Positions 43,314-53,236 of a stretch of DNA of 64,000 bases are shown piece after piece. The DNA comes from Novosphingobium sp. (GTDB lineage Bacteria > Pseudomonadota > Alphaproteobacteria > Sphingomonadales > Sphingomonadaceae). The stretch lies in assembly GCA_030697365.1 (NCBI GenBank), contig JAUYQH010000061.1:51687-115686 (forward strand). The letters run 5' to 3'. Each line of letters starts with the position of its first letter. The stretch's first letter is position 1. The notes beneath the pieces were generated by a model, which ran no database searches, was not told where the DNA came from, and worked only from the letters and a program-made list of their open reading frames with translations. Made by a program: the position numbers and the translations under genes.

Positions 43314-44899
43314 GTCTTGCCTGCCCTTTTGCCCGCGCCGCCGCCGATGCGGCTGCCGTGCCCGTGCCAATAGGTGTCGCGAATTTCGCGGCGCAGCACC
43401 TTGCCGTATCCGCTGACCGGCAGGGCCTCGAGGAAATCGACCGCCTTGGGCTTCTTGTAGCCTGCGAGACTCTCGCCGCAGAACGCGATCACGTCTTTGT
43501 CGCTCAAGGTCGCGCCTTCGCGCCGCACCACGACGGCGTGGACCGCCTCGCCCCAGTAAACGTCGGGAATGCCGAAAACGACGCATTCGGCGATGTCGGG
43601 GTGAAGGATCAGCACCTCCTCCACTTCGCGCGGATAGATGTTGTTGCCGCCCGAAATCACCATGTCCTTGGCGCGGTCGAGCAGGAACAGATATCCCTCC
43701 TCGTCGAAATAGCCGATGTCGCCGGTGTGCAGCCACCCGCCCCTAAGCGTCTCGGCGCTGGCCTCGGGATTGTTCCAGTAACCCGGCATGACGATCTCGC
43801 CGCGCGCGACGACCTCCCCCGGTTTGCCGGGCGGGAGCAGGTTGTCGTCGGCGTCGACACAAGCCGCCTCGACATCGGTCCGGGTTTGCCCCGCCGAGCC
43901 GATGCGGGGATCGTCGGCGGCGAGCAGCCTGGCATGCGCTGCGGCCGTCAGCCCGGTGATCGTGATCGGGGCTTCGCCCTGGCCGTAAAGCTGCACGAAG
44001 ATCGGTCCGAACGCGGCGATCGCCTGCTTGAGCTGATCGACGTAGATCGGCGCGCCGCCATAAGTGATCGCGCGCAGGCTGGAGAGGTCGTAGCGCGCCG
44101 GATCGGTATCCTCGAGCAGTTTGACGATCTGGGTCGGCGCCATGAAGGCGATATGCGAAACCTTGAGCCGCTCGACCGTGCGAAGCAGTGCGTCGGGATC
44201 GAAGCTGGCCCCTTCGGTGATGGCATTGGTCGCCCCGCGCGCCACGGCCGGCAGGGCGATGATGCCGCTGCCGTGCGACATCGGCGCACAATGGAGGACG
44301 GTCTCGCCGGGCTGGATATTATGCAGATCGGCGAGATAGTTCATGACCATCCGGGCGACCATTCGGTGGTGCCAGATCGCGCCTTTGGGCTTCCCCGTGG
44401 TGCCCGAGGTGTAGAACAGCCAGCAGATATCCTCGGGGACGGCTTCGCGTGCCGAAGCGAGCGCGTTGACGTGGTAGAGCAGCCTGTCGAAATGTTCGGT
44501 CCCCGCCGCGTCGTCCAGACAAACGCGCGCGACTAAGCCGCAGAACAGGTCGGCGTTGGACGCGATGGCATCCTGGAACTCGCCGCCGTGGATCAGCACT
44601 TTTGCGCCCGAATTTTCGACAATGTATGCCATCTCACGCGCGTGGAGCCGCGCATTGACCGGGACCACCACCAGCCCGGCGGCGAAACAGCCGAACACCA
44701 CTTCGAGGATGCGCGGGCTGTTGGCGAGGCAGAACGCGACCCGATCGCCGGGTTGGCAGCCCAGCGAGAGCAGGTTGCCGCCGATCGCCAGCGCGCGTTC
44801 GCGGAACTGGCGATAGGTCCAGCTTTCCTCACCCTGCACTTGCGCAAGGTTCTCCGGCCACTGTCGCGCTGCCTTGTCGAGAAAGAAGAAGCTGTTCAC
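43310..44899 (-). CDS. AMP-dependent acyl-CoA synthetase
   Basis: YTSGTTGKPKGAIWHH, GGWLHTGDIGYFDEEGYLFLLDRAKDMVISGGNNIYPREVE; GTG start (VNSFFFLDKAARQWP). Confidence 0.93.
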   Translation of the reverse strand: MNSFFFLDKAARQWPENLAQVQGEESWTYRQFRERALAIGGNLLSLGCQPGDRVAFCLANSPRILEVVFGCFAAGLVVVPVNARLHAREMAYIVENSGAKVLIHGGEFQDAIASNADLFCGLVARVCLDDAAGTEHFDRLLYHVNALASAREAVPEDICWLFYTSGTTGKPKGAIWHHRMVARMVMNYLADLHNIQPGETVLHCAPMSHGSGIIALPAVARGATNAITEGASFDPDALLRTVERLKVSHIAFMAPTQIVKLLEDTDPARYDLSSLRAITYGGAPIYVDQLKQAIAAFGPIFVQLYGQGEAPITITGLTAAAHARLLAADDPRIGSAGQTRTDVEAACVDADDNLLPPGKPGEVVARGEIVMPGYWNNPEASAETLRGGWLHTGDIGYFDEEGYLFLLDRAKDMVISGGNNIYPREVEEVLILHPDIAECVVFGIPDVYWGEAVHAVVVRREGATLSDKDVIAFCGESLAGYKKPKAVDFLEALPVSGYGKVLRREIRDTYWHGHGSRIGGGAGKRAGKT

Positions 44900-44909
44900 G
44901 TGGCCCCGG

Positions 44910-45302
44910 TCAGTCCGCAGCGCGGCGGAAGCGGGCGCATTCGCGGCCCGCTTCCTTCCCCTCGAACACCACGCGGTCGTCGCAGCGATAGCCTGACCAG
45001 TCGTCCGCGCCATCGGGGGCGAGCCGCACCAGAATTTGCACCCCCTCGTCGAGCTTCACCGCACCGATTGCGTAGGGAAGGTCGCCCTCATGGCCTTCAG
45101 GCGCGCCTTGGCGCAACACGCAAAAGCTGTGCAGTACTCCTCCGCCCGAGGACTTGAGCCAGCCGAGATCGTCCGACTGGCAGTGCGGGCAGGCGTAGCG
45201 GGGCCACATGTTGGGCTTACCACAGGCGTTGCAGCTCTGGACGAGCAATTCGCCGGCGGCCAGGCCATCGCGAAAATCGCTCACGATTTTGGGTGTTTGC
45301 AT
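44910..45302 (-). CDS. Zn-ribbon/OB-fold (DUF35) protein
   Basis: 130 aa; LLVQSCNACGKPNMWPRYACPHCQSDDLGWLKSSGGGVLHSF. Confidence 0.9.
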   Translation of the reverse strand: MQTPKIVSDFRDGLAAGELLVQSCNACGKPNMWPRYACPHCQSDDLGWLKSSGGGVLHSFCVLRQGAPEGHEGDLPYAIGAVKLDEGVQILVRLAPDGADDWSGYRCDDRVVFEGKEAGRECARFRRAAD

Positions 45303-45306
45303 CGCG

Positions 45307-46533
45307 TCAGCCCCCCATTCCGGTGCGTTCGAGGAGCAGGATCTGCGCGTCCATGTAGCTCCCGCCGCTGCCGCCGATGATGGCCCGCTCGCACCCTTCG
45401 ACCTGGCGATGGGATGGCGCGCGATGGAGCAGCTGGCGAATTCCTTCGACGAGCAGCGCGGTTCCGCCGCCGACCCCGGTATGCCCGGCCGAAAGCAGTC
45501 CGCCGTTGGTGTTCATCGGCAACTTGCCACCCGGATTGCCGTTTCCGGCGGCGAACCAACGGGCGCCCTCGCCCTTTGCGGCGATGCCGATCCCTTCGAG
45601 CGCGATCGCGGTGACCGCGGCATAGCTGTCGTAGATTTCGGCGATGTCGGCGTCTCCGGGCCCCCAGCCGCTCTGGTTCCAGGCGCGTTCCGCCGCGACG
45701 GGCCAGCCCAGGACGGCCTGATCGGGCTCTTGGCTGAGGCAGTAGTGGCTTACGCAACCGCCCGAGCCCGCGACGCGAACTCCGTGTGTGATCCCGCGCT
45801 TCTTCGCGATACCGGCGCTGGTCATCACGAAGGCGCAAGCGCCGTCGGCCATCGGCGGACATTCGAAAGCATGCAGCGGGTCGGCGACCATCCGCGAAGC
45901 AAGCACCTGCTCTACGGTCAGCGGCTTGTCGCGGAACATCGCGTTGTCGTTGAGGTTGGCCCAGTTGCGCAAGGTGACGCAGATCGAGGCCATCTCGGCC
46001 GGCGTGCTGCCCGAGGCGTGCATATAGCGATTGGTGATCATCGCCCCGATGGCGTTGAACTGGATGCCCGTGGGCAGTTCCCATTCGCCCGGGATGCCGT
46101 TCTTCGATAGCATCGTGATCATCTCGTTGAGGTCGGCAGACCCCCACCGTTCGCACTGGAGCACGAGTACGTTGTGCGCGTGGCCCGTAGCGATAAGCCC
46201 GTGCGCGGCACGCACCGCATTGTCACTCGTCGATCCGCCCGAATGGACCATGAAGCTGGCCTTGCAGGTGCCGAGGATACCCAGCTCCTCGACCATCCGC
46301 GAAAAGACGAGGTCGGCCTGGTCCGCGCCCGAATGGAGGTTGGGGATCAGCAGGATCGTGTCGATATCCCTCGGCACCATTCCGGCATCTCTGAGCGCCA
46401 GGATAGCCACCTTGGTCAGGGCCTCGATGAAGCCGCGATCGGGAAATTTGCCCGTCTTCAGCTCGCCGACACCCACAAAAACGGGATCGTTGGCGGCGTC
46501 TTTGTCGACGTTAAGAGTCCAGCTTTCAGCCAT
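45307..46533 (-). CDS. Thiolase-fold protein, Ltp2-like (possible retro-aldolase)
   Basis: 408 aa; lacks thiolase Cys (FMVHSGGSTSDNA), IYDSYAAVTA in place of HDxxx, NTNGGLLSAGHTGVGG; adjacent to DUF35 and MaoC. Confidence 0.75.
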   Translation of the reverse strand: MAESWTLNVDKDAANDPVFVGVGELKTGKFPDRGFIEALTKVAILALRDAGMVPRDIDTILLIPNLHSGADQADLVFSRMVEELGILGTCKASFMVHSGGSTSDNAVRAAHGLIATGHAHNVLVLQCERWGSADLNEMITMLSKNGIPGEWELPTGIQFNAIGAMITNRYMHASGSTPAEMASICVTLRNWANLNDNAMFRDKPLTVEQVLASRMVADPLHAFECPPMADGACAFVMTSAGIAKKRGITHGVRVAGSGGCVSHYCLSQEPDQAVLGWPVAAERAWNQSGWGPGDADIAEIYDSYAAVTAIALEGIGIAAKGEGARWFAAGNGNPGGKLPMNTNGGLLSAGHTGVGGGTALLVEGIRQLLHRAPSHRQVEGCERAIIGGSGGSYMDAQILLLERTGMGG

Positions 46534-46536
46534 CGG

Positions 46537-47013
46537 TCAACCTTTCCCGGCACGCCGTCTGGCGAGCATGGTTTGCAAGAATGTCATGACTTCGGCGTCG
46601 GCCTGGTTGCGCACCGAATAGGTCACTCCCAGCGTGCCGTATTTCGGCCCCGAAGCATCGTGGCCGGCGACGGTCGCCACAACGTGAAGCGTGTCGCCGG
46701 CGAACACCGGCGCGGAAGCTTTCAGTCCGGTAATCTCGACGAGAGCGGCGATTGCGTCCCCGTAAAATCCGCTCAATCCCACCAGTCCGACAGCGAGCGA
46801 AAATGTCAGCGGGCCGTGCGCGATGCGCTGGCCGAACCGGTTGTCGGCCATGAACTGCGCATCGGTATGAAGCTGATAGTGGTCGCCGGTGAGGCCCGCA
46901 AAAGCGGTGATGTCGCCGATATCGACGGTTCTGCCGCGCGTGGTCATCACATCACCGAGCTCGAAATCCTCGAAAAACTTCGCTGCCGGGTCCTTGTACG
47001 ACCTACCGCTCAT
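46537..47013 (-). CDS. MaoC-like hydratase
   Basis: FEDFELGDVMTTRGRTVDIGDITAFAGLTGDHYQLHTDAQFMADNRFGQRIAHGPL hydratase motif. Confidence 0.9.
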   Translation of the reverse strand: MSGRSYKDPAAKFFEDFELGDVMTTRGRTVDIGDITAFAGLTGDHYQLHTDAQFMADNRFGQRIAHGPLTFSLAVGLVGLSGFYGDAIAALVEITGLKASAPVFAGDTLHVVATVAGHDASGPKYGTLGVTYSVRNQADAEVMTFLQTMLARRRAGKG

Positions 47014-47029
47014 CTCACTCTCTCTCAAA

Positions 47030-47043
47030 AACAACCGTTTGTT
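47030..47043. promoter_or_regulatory. Operator site C (AACAACCGTTTGTT), 17 bp upstream of the MaoC start
   Basis: Near-perfect palindrome followed by TTA. Confidence 0.6.
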
Positions 47044-47096
47044 TTACTATGAGGCGGCAGCGCGACTGTCAAGCCGTGAGGCTTCAACAATCCAGC

Positions 47097-47690
47097 TTAG
47101 TTCAAGATGCCACCAAGGAGAGTCCCCGCCATCAGCTCGCCGACCTGGGTGGCCGATAATTTTCCATCGGGAGAAAACCATTCCGGCGTCCAGTTCAGCG
47201 CGCCCAGGATAGTCAGCACCGCGATCCGTGCGTTCAATCTTGGATCGAAGGATTTGTCCGCCATTCCCTGCTCCACCACCTCAACGAAGCAGCGCTCGTA
47301 TTCCTGGCGTCGCTCAATCGCGCGCGGCAGGTTTTCAGGACCCAGGAAGCGCCACTGGTGAAAGACGACCAGCGACCGTTCGGGATGGTCGGCGACGACT
47401 TCGACATGCTTGACGATCATCGCCCGGAGACGATCGGCAGGTGGGCCTTCGGCGGAAACATGGGGCGCGACGTGATCGATGAAACGGGCGATCCCGTCAT
47501 TGACGATGTCCACCAGCAAGGCTTCCTTGCTTTCGATGTGGGCATAGAGGCTGCCCGGCAGCACGCCGACAGCGCCGGCGATGTCGCGCATCGAGGTGCC
47601 GGTATAGCCCTGCTTGCCGAAGAGCTGGATCGCGTTGAGGCGGATGACCTCGCGCTGTCCCGAACCCTGCTGTGCTGCCGTTGCGTTCAT
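47097..47690 (-). CDS. TetR-family transcriptional regulator
   Basis: VIRLNAIQLFGKQGYTGTSMRDIAGAVGVLPGSLYAHIESKEALL HTH. Confidence 0.93.
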   Translation of the reverse strand: MNATAAQQGSGQREVIRLNAIQLFGKQGYTGTSMRDIAGAVGVLPGSLYAHIESKEALLVDIVNDGIARFIDHVAPHVSAEGPPADRLRAMIVKHVEVVADHPERSLVVFHQWRFLGPENLPRAIERRQEYERCFVEVVEQGMADKSFDPRLNARIAVLTILGALNWTPEWFSPDGKLSATQVGELMAGTLLGGILN

Positions 47691-47716
47691 TTCGAAAAAG
47701 TCTTCTCAGTCTGGAC

Positions 47717-48856
47717 CTAGAATCGCATGGACTTGGCGATGATCGAACGAAGGATTTCGTTCGTTCCCCCGCCCACCATGCCGTGCTTCGCTTCGCGGAA
47801 GTATCGCTCCATGTCGTACTCAGGCAATTGCGCATAGCCGCCAAGCGCCTGCATGCCGTTGGTCGCGATCTGGAACAAGGTCTGCGAGGAAATCAGCTTG
47901 GCCTGGGCGACCAGCGCCGAGGCTTTTTCCCCGCGCGCGATTGCCGAGGCAGCGGCATAGACGAGATAGTAAGCGGCCGACAGCCGTGCCTGATCCTCCG
48001 CCATACGATGCTTGAGCACCTGGAAATCGGACAGCTTCTTGCCGAACGCCGAGCGTTCGCTGAGATACTTCACCGTATCGTCGAGCGCTGTGCGCGCGTT
48101 GCCTATTTGCGATGAGGCGATGGAAAGTCGCTCGAAATCGAGGTGCTCGCCGATGTACTGCCAACCCTTGTTGACCTCTCCCAGCAGCGCGCTTGCCGGA
48201 AGGCGCATGTCGTCCATGAACAGCGAGGTGGTGCCGAGCGAACGGCGTACCAGCGTATCCATCTTCTGGACCTCAAGGCCCGGCGTGTCGTTGGGCACCA
48301 GAAGGACGCTGAAATCGTAGCGCCCTTCGCCGGTCCGGAGCATCATCGCGATGCAACTGTTCGGGTGGTGCGCTCCCGAACACCAGACCTTGTTGCCGTT
48401 GACGACCCATTCGCCGCCCTCGAGCCGCGCCGTCGAACGGGCCCCCGCTGCGTCGGATCCCGATTGAGGCTCGCTGATGGAGATGCAGAACTTCGCATCA
48501 CCGCGCAGGAAGGGGGTTAGGAAGCGCTCACGCTGCTCTGCCGTACCGTGCCGGGAAACATTGGCCGCGGTGAACATCGAGGTCATGATGCAGGCCGCCG
48601 TGTCGAGGCTGTCCTTGCCGATCGCCTCGCAAAAGATGGCGAACATGACCGGGTCCGAATCCATGCCGAGCCCGCCATGCTCTTCGGGAATGAGCAGGCC
48701 CAACCAGCCCTCGTTGGCCATCTTGCGATAGAGTTCCTCGGGGAATTCGCGCGTCTGGTCATGGTGCCGCAGTTTGTCGCGCGGGAACTCGCGATTCATG
48801 AAGCCGAACACAACGTCTCGCCACATCGACTGTTCGTTGGTAAACTGGAAATCCAT
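47717..48856 (-). CDS. Acyl-CoA dehydrogenase
   Basis: MDFQFTNEQSMWRD..., CISISEPQSGSDAAGARSTAR, QALGGYAQLPEYDMERYFREAKHGMVGGGTNEILRSIIA. Confidence 0.93.
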   Translation of the reverse strand: MDFQFTNEQSMWRDVVFGFMNREFPRDKLRHHDQTREFPEELYRKMANEGWLGLLIPEEHGGLGMDSDPVMFAIFCEAIGKDSLDTAACIMTSMFTAANVSRHGTAEQRERFLTPFLRGDAKFCISISEPQSGSDAAGARSTARLEGGEWVVNGNKVWCSGAHHPNSCIAMMLRTGEGRYDFSVLLVPNDTPGLEVQKMDTLVRRSLGTTSLFMDDMRLPASALLGEVNKGWQYIGEHLDFERLSIASSQIGNARTALDDTVKYLSERSAFGKKLSDFQVLKHRMAEDQARLSAAYYLVYAAASAIARGEKASALVAQAKLISSQTLFQIATNGMQALGGYAQLPEYDMERYFREAKHGMVGGGTNEILRSIIAKSMRF

Positions 48857-48905
48857 CGCGCCTGCCAGCCTCTGTCCGTCGCCCCCCGCATGGGCATTGC
48901 ATGAA

Positions 48906-48919
48906 AACAAACGTTTGTT
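48906..48919. promoter_or_regulatory. Operator site D (AACAAACGTTTGTT) in divergent promoter
   Basis: Perfect 14-bp palindrome between divergent acyl-CoA dehydrogenase (start 48856) and ligase (start 48960). Confidence 0.7.
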
Positions 48920-48959
48920 ATAACACGCGAAGTTGCAAGTCAATAGATCGGGAGCAGGG

Positions 48960-50654
48960 ATGAAATCCGCAGCGCAGCGACGGGTGGAGCTGGCCGCAAA
49001 CTACCCCGAATGGCATCTCGGAACGATATCCGGGCATCTCGATAACGCTGCCCGGCACCATGGCGACAGGCCGCTGGTGATCGGCGACTCCCGCGAATAC
49101 TCCTACACCGAAATCGCCACATGGTCGCGGCGCCTGGCGTCGGGCATGATCGCGCTCGGCGTCGCTCCCGGTGACCGGGTAGCACTCGTCCTCGCCAACT
49201 ATCCCGAATTCGTGGCATTGAAATTCGCCATCGCTCGGGCCGGTGCGGTCTGCGTACCGTGCAACTACCTGCTGCGCGGCGGTGAACTTGCCTATGTTCT
49301 CGAGCAATCGGGCGCAAAGATGCTCGTGATGATGGATACGTTCCGCGGCCACGATTACCTCGCCGACCTCGAACGTCCGGACACGCTCGAACAGGTTATC
49401 GTGTTCGCCACGGGCGAAGGCGAGGGCGATCCCGGCAGGCATCTGGCCCTCCACGCACTCGAGGCTGCTGCGACGACCGCGAGCGATTCCGAACTGGTCC
49501 GGCGCGAGGCTGCGCAGGACGGCGGCAGCCTGTCCGACATCGTCTATACTTCGGGCACCACTGGCCGGTCCAAGGGTGTGATGCTCACCCACGACATGGT
49601 CCTGCGCGCCGCCTATTCCTCGGCACTGACACGCGCGTTCGAGGACGGGCGGCGGATCCTCTTCGCGATGCCGATGTACCATGTGTTCGGCTATGTAGAA
49701 TGCCTGATCGCGGCGACGTTCGTGGGAGGCGCGATCACTCCCCAAACAACGTTCGACGCGCACGAGATGCTCGCGCTCGCTGAGCGCCACCGGGCCAGCG
49801 AGATCGTCTGCGTGCCGATGATGACCGCCAAACTGATCGAGGCGGCCCGCGAGCGCGGGTTCGATTGCGCTCACCTGCAAACGATGTTCAACAGCGGCGG
49901 CTTCAACCCGCCGTCGATCTGGGGCGAGATCGACGAGGTCCTGCGACCGCGCGAAACCGTCACGGCGTACGGCATGACCGAAACCACGGCATCGACCACC
50001 TGCACCCTGCCCGAGGACGGCCGGGAGCGGTTGCTGATCAGCAATGGCGGCTACAAGCTGGCGGGCGTGGCCGGCGATCCTGCGATCGGGGGGCGCGTGG
50101 CCGAATACAAGGCGATCGATCCGGTTACGGGGGCCGATGTTCGGCCCGGCGAGGAAGGCGAACTGGTCACGCGCGGCCCGGTCGTGACGCAGGGCTACTA
50201 CGACAAGCCCGACGAAACCGCGGCGGCATTCACGATGGATGGATGGCTGCGCACCGGCGACCTTGGGAGGATTGGCGAGGACGGCTATCTGGCGCTGACG
50301 GGACGGATCAAGGAAACCTATCGCTGCAACGGCGAGATGGTCATGCCGAAGGAAATCGAGGATCTGTTCGTCGATCACCCCGAGCTTGCGCAAGCGCTGG
50401 TGGTCGGCGTGCCCGACGCTCGCTCGGGCGAGGCGGGCTGTCTCTGTATCGTACCGGCGCAAGACGCCGAACCCGATCCCGAAGCGCTGGTTGCTATTTG
50501 CGCCGAGCGTCTCGCCCGATTCAAGGTACCTCGACACGTATTGGTCTTCGCGGCATCCGAGATCCCGCTGACCGTGACGGGGCGGCCCCAGAAGTTCAAA
50601 CTCGCGCGCTTGGCCGAAAAACGGCTGGCCGCTCAGCAGGGAGCAAATCCATGA
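48960..50654 (+). CDS. AMP-dependent acyl-CoA synthetase
   Basis: VYTSGTTGRSKGVMLTHD, GWLRTGDLGRIGEDGYLALTGRIKETYRCNGEMVMPKEIE; start MKSAAQRRVELAANYPEW after gggagcagg. Confidence 0.93.
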   Translation: MKSAAQRRVELAANYPEWHLGTISGHLDNAARHHGDRPLVIGDSREYSYTEIATWSRRLASGMIALGVAPGDRVALVLANYPEFVALKFAIARAGAVCVPCNYLLRGGELAYVLEQSGAKMLVMMDTFRGHDYLADLERPDTLEQVIVFATGEGEGDPGRHLALHALEAAATTASDSELVRREAAQDGGSLSDIVYTSGTTGRSKGVMLTHDMVLRAAYSSALTRAFEDGRRILFAMPMYHVFGYVECLIAATFVGGAITPQTTFDAHEMLALAERHRASEIVCVPMMTAKLIEAARERGFDCAHLQTMFNSGGFNPPSIWGEIDEVLRPRETVTAYGMTETTASTTCTLPEDGRERLLISNGGYKLAGVAGDPAIGGRVAEYKAIDPVTGADVRPGEEGELVTRGPVVTQGYYDKPDETAAAFTMDGWLRTGDLGRIGEDGYLALTGRIKETYRCNGEMVMPKEIEDLFVDHPELAQALVVGVPDARSGEAGCLCIVPAQDAEPDPEALVAICAERLARFKVPRHVLVFAASEIPLTVTGRPQKFKLARLAEKRLAAQQGANP

Positions 50655-50935
50655 TCCTCGAACGCGCTGAAATAGCTGTGAAGGAAGGCCAGGAAGCGGC
50701 CTTTGCCGAGATGATGACCGGGCGCGGATGCGCGCTGCTCGCCAGTGGCGAAGGCTGCCACTCGGTGCGCGTCGGGCGCGGCGTGGAGAACCCTTCCAAG
50801 TTCATCCTACTGCTCGAATGGGAATCGGTCGACCATCATATCGCGCTGACCAAGACGGCCACGTTCGACGAATTCAAGAGGCTGGCCGGGCCGTACTTCG
50901 CCGAGCCTTCGAACATGGAACATTTCGAAGTCTGA
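50651..50935 (+). CDS. Antibiotic biosynthesis monooxygenase (ABM) domain protein
   Basis: MILERAEIAVKEGQEAAFAEMMTGRGCALLASGEGCHSVRVGRGVENPSKFILLLEWESVDHHIALT; overlaps upstream stop. Confidence 0.8.
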   Translation: MILERAEIAVKEGQEAAFAEMMTGRGCALLASGEGCHSVRVGRGVENPSKFILLLEWESVDHHIALTKTATFDEFKRLAGPYFAEPSNMEHFEV

Positions 50936-50968
50936 CCGCCGGTCCGGCGCGGGTCGGCTGGATAAGGG

Positions 50969-51172
50969 CTATTCCTCGACGATGGAGATCGCCCGCTCGG
51001 GGCAGGATTTCAGGCCCATCGTGGCGTTCTTTTCCTCGCCCGCGGAGATTTCGACAATGCCACCGCGATCGGCATTGTACCTGTCATCGTCGAGCCGAAA
51101 CACGTTGGGAGCGAAATGGGCGCAGCGTCCGTGGTCGGTGCACAGTTCCTCGTCGATCTTCATCTTCATCAA
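50969..51172 (-). CDS. Ferredoxin, P450-associated [3Fe-4S]-like
   Basis: 67 aa; CTDHGRCAHFAPNVF (His at the missing Cys position) and LKSCPERAI. Confidence 0.88.
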   Translation of the reverse strand: MMKMKIDEELCTDHGRCAHFAPNVFRLDDDRYNADRGGIVEISAGEEKNATMGLKSCPERAISIVEE

Positions 51173-51957
51173 CTGACTCCCTCGCTTTTCATTCCGGCCA
51201 GAAGGTCGATCGCGGCCAGCGCCTCGAGCCCCAGCCCCAGACTCAGCCCTTCGGCCATCAGCCGTTTGTAGCGCTGGGTCAGGACCACCCGCGAATAGCG
51301 CAGCGCCAGATCGGTCTTGCCGGCGAACATCGCGGCTATTTCCAGCGCCCGGTCGAGCACCTTGCCCTGGGGCAGCACCTCACCGACGACGCCGCGGGCC
51401 AGGGCCTCTTGCGCGCCAAGTTCTTCCCCCATCAGGAGGAAGTAGCGGCCCTTGTTTGGCCCCAGAACATGCGTCCACACCACCTGCGCGCCATCGCCGG
51501 GGACGATGCCGCCGACAAAGTGCGGCGCATCCTGGAACAGCGCGGTGTCCGATGCGATGACGATGTCGGACATCACCGGGATCTCCGGATGGATCCGCGC
51601 TGGCCCATTGACGGCGCTAATGACAGGCACCTCGATATCGAGCAGGCTGCCAAGCAATTTGCGCCCGTCGAAAAAGGTGTGGTCCCATTCGGCCGGATTG
51701 TTCAGGCTGAAACTGGCGAAGTCGATGACATCGCACCAGACATCGCCGGTGCCGGTAATCACGATTACCCGGTTGCCCCGATCCGCGCCGATTTCCGCGA
51801 AGCAGTAACCGAGTTCCTCGTGGCTTTCCTCGCTCCACACGAACGCCCCGCCAGCGGTGTGGAAACGCACCAGCAGGACACCCGCCGCGTCGCGTGCCAG
51901 CGCGATGTTGCGGTAGCGATCCTTATAATCCGCGAATTGTGGCGCCAGTCTGCTCAT
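51169..51957 (-). CDS. Crotonase-fold protein, 6-oxocamphor-hydrolase-like
   Basis: FVWSEESHEELGYCFAEIGADRGNRVIVITGTGDVWCDVIDF...VPVISAVNGPARIHPEIPVMSDIVIASDTALFQDAPHFVGGIVPGDGAQVVW. Confidence 0.75.
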   Translation of the reverse strand: MSRLAPQFADYKDRYRNIALARDAAGVLLVRFHTAGGAFVWSEESHEELGYCFAEIGADRGNRVIVITGTGDVWCDVIDFASFSLNNPAEWDHTFFDGRKLLGSLLDIEVPVISAVNGPARIHPEIPVMSDIVIASDTALFQDAPHFVGGIVPGDGAQVVWTHVLGPNKGRYFLLMGEELGAQEALARGVVGEVLPQGKVLDRALEIAAMFAGKTDLALRYSRVVLTQRYKRLMAEGLSLGLGLEALAAIDLLAGMKSEGVS

Positions 51958-51961
51958 CGGA

Positions 51962-53203
51962 TCACCACACCAGTTCGAGCTTGCGCATCGAGCGCAGGTA
52001 GCCGGTGACATAGACCGGCTCGGTCCCCGGCTTGACCGAAAATTCGGGAATACGCTTGAGCCATTCCTCGATCGTGGTCGACAGCTCGATGCGGGCCAGG
52101 TTGGAACCGATGCAGCGGTGCCACCCCACGCCGAACGTGGAGTGCGGAATTCCCGTGCGGGTCAGATCGATCTTGCCCGGATCTTCCATATGCCGCGGAT
52201 CGCGCGAGGCGGCGGCATAGGTCAGCATCACGAATTCGCCTGCGCGGATCTCGGTCCCGGCAATTTCGACGTTACGCGTGCAGGTGCGACCCAGGGCGAC
52301 GAGCGGCGGGAAGAAGCGTGCATATTCCTCGATCGCATTATCGATCATCGCGGGATTGTCGATCAGCAACTGGCGCTGGTCGGGATGTGTCGCCAGGTGA
52401 TGGATGGCCGAAGCCATGACGAAGGTCGTGGTCGCGATACCTCCGAAGGTGAGGTCAACAAGGATCGAGACCATGTGCTCCCAAGGCGCCGGCTCGCCAT
52501 TATCGTAGGTCACGCCCTTCAGGATTGTGCCTATCAGGTCATCGCGCTCGGACTGTTCGGAGCGCCAGCGAAGATGCTTTTCGAGATAGGCGAAGACGTT
52601 GCCGAAATGACGCGCGCGCGTGCCGAGATCGGGACTGAACGTGCCCTCCTCCACGCCCTCGATGAGCATGGCGAGATCAACGATGGGTAGACCAAGGACA
52701 TTCTTGAAGAACGCCCAGCCTGGCAGGAGAGCTCCGAATTCGCCGATGAACTCGCATTCACCGCTGTTGATGAAGCGATCAATCAGTTCGTTGACGTCGT
52801 CACGGATGGGCTGCTCGTAGGACAGCGAAACCTTGGGGCTCAGATGCGGGTTGAGGACTTTGCGCCATTCGGTGTGGATCGGGGGATCCGATTCCTCGGG
52901 CATCAGATACGGCATGCCTTCCGGGCGATTGGGCATGTAGCCCTTCGCCGAACTGAAAGTCTGCCAATCCTGCGCGGAGCGCCGGACGTCGTCCTGGGTG
53001 TTGATCAGATAATATCCGCGCCCGACCTGCGAGTGGACCACCGGACATTTGCGAACCAGAAAATCGAGCGTTTCGTCGAATTTGTCGTTGAAGCCGGGAT
53101 CGTCGAGATCGAAATCGGTGACGAGATCGCGCCCGAACCTGGCGATCATCTGGCCTTTCGTCGGCGGTTCGCCCAGCGGCAAGGTAATGGGCTCATCTTT
53201 CAT
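51962..53203 (-). CDS. Cytochrome P450
   Basis: 413 aa; I-helix-like FGGIATTTFVMASA, heme motif FGVGWHRCIGSNLARIE. Confidence 0.95.
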   Translation of the reverse strand: MKDEPITLPLGEPPTKGQMIARFGRDLVTDFDLDDPGFNDKFDETLDFLVRKCPVVHSQVGRGYYLINTQDDVRRSAQDWQTFSSAKGYMPNRPEGMPYLMPEESDPPIHTEWRKVLNPHLSPKVSLSYEQPIRDDVNELIDRFINSGECEFIGEFGALLPGWAFFKNVLGLPIVDLAMLIEGVEEGTFSPDLGTRARHFGNVFAYLEKHLRWRSEQSERDDLIGTILKGVTYDNGEPAPWEHMVSILVDLTFGGIATTTFVMASAIHHLATHPDQRQLLIDNPAMIDNAIEEYARFFPPLVALGRTCTRNVEIAGTEIRAGEFVMLTYAAASRDPRHMEDPGKIDLTRTGIPHSTFGVGWHRCIGSNLARIELSTTIEEWLKRIPEFSVKPGTEPVYVTGYLRSMRKLELVW

Positions 53204-53236
53204 GGTTGCACATCCTCGACCGCACTGCTATCTAAA

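Noticed and set aside
48918-50537. 539-aa minus ORF opposite the acyl-CoA ligase
   Set aside because: Antisense shadow ORF; the plus frame has complete ANL motifs.
49865-50935. 356-aa plus ORF reported as one protein
   Set aside because: Only the last 94 aa (MILERAEIAV..., from 50651) are real; the upstream part is an out-of-frame extension inside the ligase.
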